64,000 bases of DNA from contig NZ_WRPR01000016.1 in assembly GCF_010367455.1 (NCBI RefSeq), positions 1 to 64,000 of the forward strand, in the 5' to 3' direction. Every line of letters begins with the position of its first letter. Position 1 is the first letter of the stretch. The notes under the pieces were generated by a model. That model was not told the origin of the DNA. It saw nothing but the letters and a program-made list of their open reading frames with translations, and did no database searches. Shown one piece after another: positions 8,493-16,201 of this stretch. The stretch comes from Candidatus Laterigemmans baculatus. Lineage in GTDB: Bacteria > Planctomycetota > Planctomycetia > Pirellulales > Pirellulaceae. The translations under genes and the position numbers were made by a program.

Positions 8493-9386
8493 CTACGGCC
8501 TCCAGACGCTTGGCTCGATGGCCTTGAGCGGGCTGTCGTCGCGGGCGAAGTACATCAGGTGCTGCCAGGGGAGTTCGTTCGACTCGCGGACCAGTTTGAA
8601 GCCGTTGGCTTCGTACTCTTTCATGATCTGCGACTTGCTCATCTTGTGCAGCGGCTTGATCGGGACATTCGGGTCCTCCTCGCGGTACTCGAGCAAGGCC
8701 ACGACTCCGGTGGGCTTGAGCGAGCGGCGGACCGACCACAGCATCGATTCGGGGTGCGAGAACTCGTGGTAGACGTCGACCATGAGCACGAGATCGAGTT
8801 CACCGACCGGCAGCTTCGGGTCGTCGATCTCGCCCAGGATCGGTTCGGTGACCTCCAGCCCGGCACGCTCGGCGCGAGCCTGAAGCATCCGCAACATCTG
8901 CGGCTGAATATCGACGGCCAAGACGCGACCGGTGGGAGCCACGCGGCGGGCCATCGGCAGCGAATAGTAGCCGTTGCCGCAGCCCATGTCGCAGACAACC
9001 ATCCCCTCGCGGAGCGCCAGCGCTTCGAGCACTCGGTCGGTCGCCTCCTCGCGGTTCCGCTCGTCGCGGATCAGCCAAGCGGCACCGTGGTAGGACATCG
9101 GAGCAGCGACGACCCGCCCCAGGTAAGTTCGCCGGGCTTCTTCGACCGGTCGGGGGGCTTCCTCGACAGGTCGGGCTTCTTCCGCAGCCACCGCAGGGGC
9201 GTCGGCAGCGGCGGACGCTTCGGCAGCGGCGGACGCTTCGGCAGCGGCGGGCGCTTCGGCAGCGGCGGGCGCTTCGGCAGCGGCGGGCGCTTCGGCAGCG
9301 GCGGGAGGTGCCGCAGCGAGCCAGCGCGTCGCGCTGCAGGCGACCAACAGGAGAGCGGCAGCCCGCAGCGAGAAGGGTCGAGTCAT
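8493..9386 (-). CDS. exported class I methyltransferase with Ala-rich linker
   Basis: The first ~25 residues (MTRPFSLRAAALLLVACS) form a typical signal sequence with a possible lipobox. A repetitive EAPAAA/EASAAA linker from an 18-base in-phase tandem repeat (about 9202-9306) follows. Then comes a full methyltransferase domain with motif I VVCDMGCGNGYYS, LAVDIQPQML and a VYHEFSHP segment. The fold needs S-adenosylmethionine, normally cytosolic, so an exported member is unusual, although similar leaders occur in Planctomycetes. It is the last gene of a minus-strand run, 23 bases after the Minf_1886-family gene. Substrate unknown. Confidence 0.8.
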   Translation of the reverse strand: MTRPFSLRAAALLLVACSATRWLAAAPPAAAEAPAAAEAPAAAEAPAAAEASAAAEASAAADAPAVAAEEARPVEEAPRPVEEARRTYLGRVVAAPMSYHGAAWLIRDERNREEATDRVLEALALREGMVVCDMGCGNGYYSLPMARRVAPTGRVLAVDIQPQMLRMLQARAERAGLEVTEPILGEIDDPKLPVGELDLVLMVDVYHEFSHPESMLWSVRRSLKPTGVVALLEYREEDPNVPIKPLHKMSKSQIMKEYEANGFKLVRESNELPWQHLMYFARDDSPLKAIEPSVWRP

Positions 9387-9409
9387 GGCTTCAGGTCCGG
9401 GTTCGGGGA

Positions 9410-9820
9410 TCAGGCCTCTTCGGGCGAAAGCAGCTCGAACTTCGGTTCGAACGCTTCCTCGAAAGCGTAGACGTTGTCAAAGTCTTCGCGGCGATCGGTG
9501 TCGCTTTTCCGCATGTGCTTGATCTCGATCAAGTTGTAGACGACTTCTCCGAAATCGCTGGTCGACTTCAATCCCCAACTGGCCAGCACGATGCGGGCGA
9601 GATAGCCGAATTGGTCGAGCGCATACAGCCGGCACGCTTCGCACAGTTGCTGACCCGAGAGGTGCCGCGCGTCCTCCTCTTCTGGTCCAGCCGAGGGGTC
9701 GACCGCCATCGTGCGATGGGCGTACGCCAGTGCGTCTCGGACGAACACGTACGCTTCCAGTTTGTATCGGGTATCACGCCGGAGCAGCCGTTCCATCGCT
9801 CGTTGCGCTGCATTCATCAT
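9410..9820 (-). CDS. Minf_1886 family protein
   Basis: The 136-residue soluble protein matches the small Planctomycetes/Verrucomicrobia family known as Minf_1886. Recognisable traits are the RYKLEAYVFVRDAL start region, the RHLSGQQLCEACR block and the FGEVVYNLIE segment. The start ATG overlaps the stop of the PSP1-family gene (ATGA at 9820-9817), so it is translationally coupled to it. No biochemical role is established for the family. The tight coupling to a RicT-like protein suggests a shared process, perhaps RNA handling, but that is inference. Confidence 0.85.
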   Translation of the reverse strand: MMNAAQRAMERLLRRDTRYKLEAYVFVRDALAYAHRTMAVDPSAGPEEEDARHLSGQQLCEACRLYALDQFGYLARIVLASWGLKSTSDFGEVVYNLIEIKHMRKSDTDRREDFDNVYAFEEAFEPKFELLSPEEA

Positions 9821-10716
9821 CCATTCTCGGTCGGGTTAGTTTTGGGAGCGGACGGCCCCCCGCTTCGCTTGCCACCGCCGCGTCGTGTCACGCTGAGCAC
9901 GTCGGCCGCGGAGATCAGGATACGGCGGTTGTCTTCCGTTTGCACCAGGAGCTGTTGGGACAAGATCTCTTGATGCAGGACCGTCGCCCGGCCGTTCTCG
10001 GTAACCACATGCGAGCCTGCCGGCGGCAGCTCGCGGCGCAGTTCTTCGTACGTATCGTACTCGTAGCGAAGGCAGCACTTGAGCCTTCCGCAGCGACCCG
10101 AGATCTTCGCCGGATCGAGCGTCGCTTTCTGCAGCTTGGCCATCTTCATCGAGACCGGAGGCATCTGCGTCAGATGCGTGTTGCAGCAGACCGGTTTGCC
10201 GCAGTCGCCATAGTCGGCTAGCAATTTGGCTTCGTCGCGGACGCCGATCTGCCGCATCTCGACGCGTGTTTGAAAGTGGCTGGCGAGCTGCCGGACCAAC
10301 TGGCGGAAGTCGACCCGCTTCTCCGCCAAGTAATAGATCACGATCCGCTCGCCGCCGAACAGATGCTCGACGTCGACCAACTGCATCTGCAGGTTCAGCC
10401 CGTCGATGTGCCGCTGGCAGACCTCGAACTCCGCGGCCGTCTTCTGATCCAGATGGGCCAGCTCGTTCTCGTCCTGATCGGTCATCGTTCGCAGGATCGC
10501 CCCAAGCTGGGGATCGTGCAGGTGCGCGAGCGTCGCCTCGGTGGCCTCGCACAGCACTTCGCCGACCTCCAGCCCCCGCGGGGTCCGGCAGATCACCCGC
10601 GCACCATAGCGGTAAGGCTCCGCGGCATCGAGCACGCAGAGCAATCGCATCGCCCCGCAGCGGACGACGTACCGCCCGCCCTCTCCCTTCGAATCTCCTT
10701 CTTCGCCCGCGGTCAT
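9817..10716 (-). CDS. PSP1/RicT-like protein
   Basis: The protein contains a PSP1 C-terminal domain as in Bacillus RicT (YaaT). It has a conserved core VICRTPRGLEVGEV, LVDVEHLFGGER, and a Cys-rich centre with DCGKPVCC and GRCGRLKCCLRYE, the cysteines that bind Fe-S in the Ric complex. In Firmicutes RicT works with RicA and RicF in RNA maturation; those partners are not visible here. The start at 10716 is chosen because GGAG sits 7 bases upstream and it avoids overlap with the preceding gene (ends 10721); a longer start at 10749 is possible. The C-terminus is basic and Gly/Pro-rich. Confidence 0.87.
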   Translation of the reverse strand: MTAGEEGDSKGEGGRYVVRCGAMRLLCVLDAAEPYRYGARVICRTPRGLEVGEVLCEATEATLAHLHDPQLGAILRTMTDQDENELAHLDQKTAAEFEVCQRHIDGLNLQMQLVDVEHLFGGERIVIYYLAEKRVDFRQLVRQLASHFQTRVEMRQIGVRDEAKLLADYGDCGKPVCCNTHLTQMPPVSMKMAKLQKATLDPAKISGRCGRLKCCLRYEYDTYEELRRELPPAGSHVVTENGRATVLHQEILSQQLLVQTEDNRRILISAADVLSVTRRGGGKRSGGPSAPKTNPTENG

Positions 10717-10720
10717 CCGC

Positions 10721-11965
10721 TCACTCCGATCCTTCGCCAGCAGGTGCATCGCTCGCCGCTTCCGCCGGTTCCTCGGCGAAGTCGATCGTCCAGGCTCGGC
10801 TCAGCGTGGCCACCGCGTGTTTGCGGGTGGCGGCGACGATCCGTTCGGGCGCGGGCATCGCAATCCCCCAACCGCTGCTCGGGAGCTGCGCCGCCTTCTC
10901 AGCCGCTTTCGCCGCCGCGCTGCTCATCGTCCACACGCCTCCGTCGAGGGTACAGGCGGCGACGACACCGCTCTCCCGGTTGACGGTGATCCCCGTGATC
11001 CAGTCCGAGGTCTCGGCGAGGATTTCAGGCTCCGCCCCCTCCGCCAAACCGACGCGCCACAGCTTCCGCTCGTTGCCGCCAGCGATCAGCGATTGCCCGT
11101 CGGCCGCGAAAGCAGCGGCCCACAGCGGTTGTTCGCCGAGAGCGATTTCCCGTCCAGCGGTCAGCTCGGGCCAAGAGAGCAAGTGGATGTGCCCCGCTCC
11201 GTCGTTGACCGCGATCGTCTTGCCGTCGGGAGAGAAGCTGAGCCCGTAAATCTGGACCGCATCCAGCTCGGCCGACTTCGCGACTTGACCTGTTTCGACC
11301 GACCACGCGAAGACTTTACCCGCTTCGTTGCCCGCGACGAGGTGCTTGCCGTCGGGAGCGAAAGCCAGAGCCCGCGTCCACCGCTCGAAGACTCCTTCGT
11401 GCAAGGTCATTTCGCCCGAATCGCGTTTCATCACCGCCAAGTTCCCGCGGTAATCGCTGCTGGCAACCAGCCCCTCTCCGAGAGCCACCGCCCAGACGCT
11501 GACCGGGTGCCGATACAACTCGCGCACCTGCGACGGGTCGGACACACTCGTCGCCGACACGCTCGACTCGCGAAGCAACAGCCCGTCGGCCGTGGCGACC
11601 ACCAGCTCGTCGGCCGATTGCACGGCAACCGCCGTCGCCCACCGCGAAGGCCAGCCAGTCATCGCTGCTTCCTCGGCCTTCGCAGCCTCAGCCGGCTTGG
11701 CTTCCTCAGCAGGCTTGGCTTCCTCCGCAGGCTTTGCTTCTTCCGCAGGCTTGGCTTCTTCAGCAGGCTTGGCTTCCTCAGCAGGCTTGGCTGCTTCCTC
11801 TGGCTCAGCGGCTGCTTCCGTCTTTGCCGCTTCGTCGGCCTTGGCCCCCTCATCGGCCGCCGCCACGCCGCTCAGCAACGCCACGGTCACCAACAAGGAA
11901 CCGAGAGCGGGCGTCAGAAACCGTCTGCCGAAAAACGCGTGGGAGGTGGAGCAGTGCATCAGCAT
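10721..11965 (-). CDS. exported WD40-like beta-propeller protein
   Basis: The 414-residue protein has a Sec-type signal (FLTPALGSLLVTVALLSGVAAA) and a Glu/Ala/Lys/Pro spacer built of EAKPAE units from an 18-base in-phase DNA repeat (about 11685-11800). A propeller of WD40-like blades follows, seen in LAFAPDGKHLVAGNEAGKV, LSFSPDGKTIAVNDGAGHI and AAFAADGQSLIAGGNERKL. No catalytic site is evident, so it probably mediates protein interactions at the envelope. It leads the minus-strand run towards the PSP1-like gene, with a 4-base gap. Its C-terminus is acidic. Confidence 0.8.
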   Translation of the reverse strand: MLMHCSTSHAFFGRRFLTPALGSLLVTVALLSGVAAADEGAKADEAAKTEAAAEPEEAAKPAEEAKPAEEAKPAEEAKPAEEAKPAEEAKPAEAAKAEEAAMTGWPSRWATAVAVQSADELVVATADGLLLRESSVSATSVSDPSQVRELYRHPVSVWAVALGEGLVASSDYRGNLAVMKRDSGEMTLHEGVFERWTRALAFAPDGKHLVAGNEAGKVFAWSVETGQVAKSAELDAVQIYGLSFSPDGKTIAVNDGAGHIHLLSWPELTAGREIALGEQPLWAAAFAADGQSLIAGGNERKLWRVGLAEGAEPEILAETSDWITGITVNRESGVVAACTLDGGVWTMSSAAAKAAEKAAQLPSSGWGIAMPAPERIVAATRKHAVATLSRAWTIDFAEEPAEAASDAPAGEGSE

Positions 11966-12197
11966 AATCCTGGGTTGAGAGTCATCGAACAGTAGACCTG
12001 CGGACCAGCGGTTCCCATTTTAACAGCCCGCCCGACGTGCGCATTCCCAAAGCCTCACGGCGGACCACCACAAATCGCAAAATCCGTGCAAGCCGATTCC
12101 GTCAGCCGCGGTTGAAGCCGCCCCTGCCCCCCGGTCGAAGAGCAATGGCGAGGCTGTACCCCCCCAAGAATTTCCACCCGACGGCAGCGGATCCGCC

Positions 12198-12698
12198 ATG
12201 AACCGGAGCGAGCCCTTCTCCGCTGTCACCCATCGAGCTCCTCCGGATCCGCAGAGCGAATTACGTCCGCAGCCGGAGCGCGCCGCGGGAGGCGAGGGCG
12301 GGACGCGATTCGATCCGCCGCATCCCCACCTGGATGCTCCAGCGTTCCTCCCTCAACAGGCGGCCGGTCCTCCGCCAGCCCTTGCCGCGTTGCCGACGGC
12401 GGTGGTCGACGAAACGCGTGAAGCGGAGATGGCGACGCGGGAATCGTTGCTCCACTTGCAGGCGGCCGACTTAATCGAACGGCTGCAGCTCTGGTCTTCG
12501 GATCTCGATGCGCGGGAATCGCAGCTCAACGCACGGCTCGCGCTGCAGGACCATCGCGAGCGGCAATTCCGGCTCTGGGCTCAGTCGCGGCGGGCCGACC
12601 TCGAAGCGAGTATTCGGGCGGCGGACGAGCGAGCCGGAGAACTCCGCGAAGCGGCTCGGAGGTTGGCAATCGCTGAGCTCAGCCAGCAAGCCCGCTGA
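12198..12698 (+). CDS. hypothetical coiled-coil protein
   Basis: The 166-residue protein has a Pro-rich first half and a second half predicted by eye as continuous charged helix (LLHLQAADLIERLQLW through AIAELSQQAR), consistent with a coiled coil. It has no signal peptide or membrane segment. It is flanked by minus-strand genes on both sides and is probably expressed alone. Not assigned to a known family. Confidence 0.6.
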   Translation: MNRSEPFSAVTHRAPPDPQSELRPQPERAAGGEGGTRFDPPHPHLDAPAFLPQQAAGPPPALAALPTAVVDETREAEMATRESLLHLQAADLIERLQLWSSDLDARESQLNARLALQDHRERQFRLWAQSRRADLEASIRAADERAGELREAARRLAIAELSQQAR

Positions 12699-12705
12699 GC
12701 GTCCT

Positions 12706-12751
12706 GAAAAACAAAAACCGCCTGCGGACCGGGGGATCGATCCACAGGCGG
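12706..12751 (-). terminator. rho-independent terminator for the Gly/Met-rich gene
   Basis: On the minus strand a 7-bp stem (12745-12751 with 12718-12724) is followed by a run read as TTTTTGTTTTT. It lies directly downstream of the gene ending at 12788. The loop is about 20 bases. The plus-strand gene ending at 12698 would be read in the opposite sense. Confidence 0.7.
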
Positions 12752-12800
12752 CTGATGACTCAGTACCCAGTACTCAGTACCCCGTAATCAGTACTCAGAA
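12752..12800. repeat. CAGTACTCAGTACC simple repeat
   Basis: Degenerate copies of CAGTACTCAGTAC recur across the 3' end of the neighbouring gene. A related fragment lies at about 19315-19340. This is a simple-sequence intergenic family. Confidence 0.5.
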
Positions 12801-13633
12801 TACTCGGCGTAACGATCTTCGTCCGCTTCGTTGGTGAGCCGAATCGCTTCGCCGGCCACTGCCATCGCTTGGCGAAGCTCGACCGGGGTGAAGAACGGAA
12901 CGTTGCCGGTATAGCGGCTTTCGACCCGGTTCTTCATCGCTAGCGCCTGCCAGTCCATCTGGTCCGTGAAGAACCATGCGGCCGCCTGAGCAGTGTTCTG
13001 TGTGACTCGGTTGTGGCCGAGCATTTTGCAGACTTCCGCGACGCGGGCGTCGCTGGTGAACGATTCGAGCGGGACCATCTTGTAGGTCATCCGGGGCTGC
13101 GGTTCCGGCTTGTCATGCTCGAGGCACACAGTGGTAACTCGGAGCTTCTGGGCTTTTTCAGGAGCGACACGCATCATGCCACCCATGCCGCCCATGCCCA
13201 TTCCGCCACCCATGCCGCCCATGCCTCCCATTCCGCCCATGCCTCCCATACCACCGCCCATCCCTTGACCGCCGCCCATGCCCATGCCGCCTCCCATGCC
13301 GCCCATGCCCATCCCGCCGCCCATTCCACCCATCCCCATGCCGCCCATGCCCATCTGGGGCTGAACGTTCACGGCGGCGAAAGCCTCGGGCAAGCGGAGC
13401 ACGAGTTCCTCATCGGTCAAATTCTTGACGATGATGTTCGCTTCGGTGGCGTCTTTGGGGATGAACTTGACGTCGACCTTGCCCTGGTCCATCGCGTCGA
13501 ACCATTCGACCACTGCCGGAGCCTCAAGCGGAGCCGCAGCGGGTTCGGCACCCTGAGCCGGGAGGGTGAAGGCGACAGCCGCTAGAGCCGCGGCAAACGT
13601 GAGGGAGGTGCGAAAAGTCATGGCAATCTTCAT
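12788..13633 (-). CDS. exported Gly/Met-rich protein
   Basis: Starting at the Met at 13633 (upstream GAGGAAA) the protein opens with a signal sequence (MTFRTSLTFAAALAAVAFTLPAQGA). A short domain follows (VEWFDAMDQGKVDVKFIPKD), then about 70 residues of GGMGM-type repeats encoded at 13170-13360. A conserved-looking C-terminal domain comes last (VCLEHDKPEPQPRMTYKM, QAAAWFFTDQMDWQALA). The family is common in Planctomycetes and uncharacterised. The Met content of the repeat could suit metal (copper) binding, but this is only a possibility. An upstream ATG at 13693 is in frame but lengthens the leader without adding a domain. Confidence 0.7.
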   Translation of the reverse strand: MKIAMTFRTSLTFAAALAAVAFTLPAQGAEPAAAPLEAPAVVEWFDAMDQGKVDVKFIPKDATEANIIVKNLTDEELVLRLPEAFAAVNVQPQMGMGGMGMGGMGGGMGMGGMGGGMGMGGGQGMGGGMGGMGGMGGMGGMGGGMGMGGMGGMMRVAPEKAQKLRVTTVCLEHDKPEPQPRMTYKMVPLESFTSDARVAEVCKMLGHNRVTQNTAQAAAWFFTDQMDWQALAMKNRVESRYTGNVPFFTPVELRQAMAVAGEAIRLTNEADEDRYAEYSEY

Positions 13634-13765
13634 CTCGTGAATTTCCTCGAGCGCCTCGATCCATTTCCGGTTGCGGAGCGGACCATCCGCCACGCAGCGG
13701 ATTCCCCCGGCGCGAACGCTATTCAGAATAGTTGACGCAGGTGGCCTGGCAAAGCAAATTTCGTG

Positions 13766-16201
13766 CTATCTCTCTTGATTCCGGCAGCGGTTCCACCAAT
13801 CGATAAATTCCTCATTTTCGCGACTCTCCCGAAGAAACGCGTCGGCTGCGATTCGCACCCGCTCAGCCAACTCCTCTGGGCCGCTCACCGTCCCCAAGCT
13901 GACCCCCAAGCTGCGCCCGTTGCCTCCGGCGAAGACGCGAAACTGCCGCGGTCCCTCCGCAATAATTCCCACGGTCGAGGTCAGCGGGTGCGAACATCCG
14001 TTGCTGCAACCGCTGACCGCCGCAGTCGGCCGCTGGCGGCGGCTCCGCGAGGCGAACAGCGCCGCCTCCTCGACCACCGGCTCGAGCCCTCGCCGCCACT
14101 CCCCCAGCGTCCGCTCCGCCTCGGCCACCGCGAGCGGGCAGGTGGGCAGCGCGACGCAGGCCAGCATCCGAGGGGCGGTTTCCACTTTCTCGCTTGCGGA
14201 ACCGGCCCGCTCCCCTGACTCGCCGCCCCCTGACTCGCCGCTCCCTGACTCGCCGCCCCCTGACTCGCCGCCCCCTGACTCGTCGCCCCACGATTCTTGC
14301 TCCGCCGCTTCGGCCAGCGGGCCGGCGATCAACGCGTCCACCGCGTCCCTCTGATCCGAGCGAATCCCTTCGATAACCAGCGTGTGGCGGGGACCGATCC
14401 TGACCGCGCGACCGAACTGGCATAGCCGCAGCCATGCTTCGCCCGCCTCGTTTCCGCCCAACCGGATCCGCCCGCCGACCACTCCGACCGTTCGCGTCCA
14501 CTCGCCGTCGAGCCCCCGCGTCCACGGCGGATGAGCCGGCCAGTTGCGAATCGACGCCACCTCACGGTCCCCTCGCTCTCGGCCACTGCCCCGCGCTTCG
14601 CCACTGCCCCGCGCTTCGCCAGTCTGTTGCTCGTCGGGGATAGGGGTGAGAAGTCTGGGGCGAGCGATTGTTTGCTCGATTCGCTCGGCCAGCTCCCGCG
14701 TCCCCATCCGGCGGACCAGGTATTTGAGTCGTCGCCAGTGTCGGGAGCCCGCGGTGGAAGCCTGCCGGTGGACCTGCGTTAGGCCTCGAAGCACGGCCCC
14801 GACATCCGTTAGCGCGACGCGCCCGAGCGGTTCAGCCAGCATGGCCATCGAACCCGTTTCGGCGGGCCGATAGGCGAGCGAGCCGCCGACATAGCAGTCG
14901 ACCAACGGTACCTGCCCTGGGCTGGCGCGGTGCACGATCAGACCCACGTCGTTGCTCAGCACGTCAATGCAGTTGTCCTCGGCGGTCGCCACGCCCACTT
15001 TCCACTTGTGTGGCAAGTAGCCCGCGGGATAGGCCGTATCGAGCTCGAGCCGCCGCCACTCCTCCGCCGGCAACTCCTCAGCCGTGGGGTCCCCCGCCGC
15101 AGCATCGTCCGCGTCGAGGGTCCAGCTGAGCCACTCGGCCCGGGGTAGCCACTGCTGAGTGATGGTCGTGGCCAATTGCCGGGCGGCGACGGCCGCTGGG
15201 GATTGCGGAGGATGCGGGCAGCAGGTGACGTTTCGAAACGCGTTGCCGCAGCTACCACGCGTCGTCATTGCAAGCGCTTCGATCGCTCGGAGCAGCGCGT
15301 CCGCGTTCCCCGGCACAACGCCATGCATCTGCAGCCCCTGACGCATCGTCAACCGGAGCGAGCCGTCGCCGAACCGCTGGGCCAACTGCGCCAGTTGAGC
15401 GAGTTGGCCGAAGGTCACTCCGCCGGCGGTCGCCCGCATCCGAATCATCCAGCGGCGCTCGCTCGAGGCCGCGGTGGGCGTTGTCTCTGCGCCCGACCGG
15501 CCCCGAAGCTTTTGCACGTACGCCCCCAGCATCCCCAGCGGTTCGCGGGCTCGGCGAGCCGCCCGGCCAAGCTCCGCCGGTTCCCTCGCCCGCAGCGCCG
15601 CCAGCGCCAGTTGGGCTGGCCCCGGTTCTGGTGCTGGCCCCGGTTCTGGCGCTGGTTCTTTTTTCGGTTCTGCGGCCGCGATCGGATCGGCGGGGCCCGC
15701 GACGTCGCCAGGGAGAGTGGGAGATTCGAGCGTGAGCCACTGCACGCGTTCGAGTCCCAACGCGTCGGCTAAACGCACGGCGGCGGGACCGAGTGCCGGA
15801 CCGCCGCGACCGGCGAACCAGACGACGCCGTAGCGGCCGCAGAGCGAAACTTCGGCGTCGACGACGGTCAGCTCGCTCGCTTCCCGCCGCGCCCGCTCGG
15901 CCAGCTCCAGCGAGCGACGGCTCGCCTCTTCGCTCCGCCCAAGGTCGGAGTCATTCAGCCGCCGCAGCAATTCGCCCGACAGCGACGGCCCATGGCTCGA
16001 CGCAGCGGCTGGAGAATCGGAGCGTAGCACGATGCCCGGCCATTCGCCGAGGGCGGTCAGGACGACGACCTCCGCGCCCCGGGCGACCTGCAGGTCATGG
16101 ACTGTGCCGAACCAGGCGACGCTGCCCGAGCGGCCGTAGCGAACCAGCAGCCGCCGAATAGGACGTTCGGCGGCTGTCTCCGATCCGCGATCCGGCGTCA
16201 C
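13766..16201 (-). CDS. siroheme [4Fe-4S] nitrite/sulfite reductase with PSP1-like N-terminal extension
   Basis: The ~811-residue protein carries the siroheme reductase core: RQGLQMHG, GSCGNAFRNVTCC, and the paired cluster/siroheme ligands CVALPTC (682-688, CX5C) and CSNGC (732-736, CX3C). The family reduces nitrite to ammonia or sulfite to sulfide using ferredoxin. The start is the GTG at 16201, which overlaps the stop of aspartate kinase (GTGA) and shows translational coupling; the longer open frame only overlaps that gene. The first ~150 residues are not part of the reductase fold and align by eye with the PSP1 protein at 9817-10716. An ESGGG-repeat linker (14218-14290) interrupts the C-terminal half. 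The operon with lysC favours sulfite reduction for methionine supply. Confidence 0.8.
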   Translation of the reverse strand: MTPDRGSETAAERPIRRLLVRYGRSGSVAWFGTVHDLQVARGAEVVVLTALGEWPGIVLRSDSPAAASSHGPSLSGELLRRLNDSDLGRSEEASRRSLELAERARREASELTVVDAEVSLCGRYGVVWFAGRGGPALGPAAVRLADALGLERVQWLTLESPTLPGDVAGPADPIAAAEPKKEPAPEPGPAPEPGPAQLALAALRAREPAELGRAARRAREPLGMLGAYVQKLRGRSGAETTPTAASSERRWMIRMRATAGGVTFGQLAQLAQLAQRFGDGSLRLTMRQGLQMHGVVPGNADALLRAIEALAMTTRGSCGNAFRNVTCCPHPPQSPAAVAARQLATTITQQWLPRAEWLSWTLDADDAAAGDPTAEELPAEEWRRLELDTAYPAGYLPHKWKVGVATAEDNCIDVLSNDVGLIVHRASPGQVPLVDCYVGGSLAYRPAETGSMAMLAEPLGRVALTDVGAVLRGLTQVHRQASTAGSRHWRRLKYLVRRMGTRELAERIEQTIARPRLLTPIPDEQQTGEARGSGEARGSGRERGDREVASIRNWPAHPPWTRGLDGEWTRTVGVVGGRIRLGGNEAGEAWLRLCQFGRAVRIGPRHTLVIEGIRSDQRDAVDALIAGPLAEAAEQESWGDESGGGESGGGESGSGESGGGESGERAGSASEKVETAPRMLACVALPTCPLAVAEAERTLGEWRRGLEPVVEEAALFASRSRRQRPTAAVSGCSNGCSHPLTSTVGIIAEGPRQFRVFAGGNGRSLGVSLGTVSGPEELAERVRIAADAFLRESRENEEFIDWWNRCRNQER

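Noticed and set aside
13763-15833. Several long plus-strand frames over the reductase gene
   Set aside because: They are high-GC shadow frames with Arg/Ser/Pro-rich products and no ribosome-binding sites.
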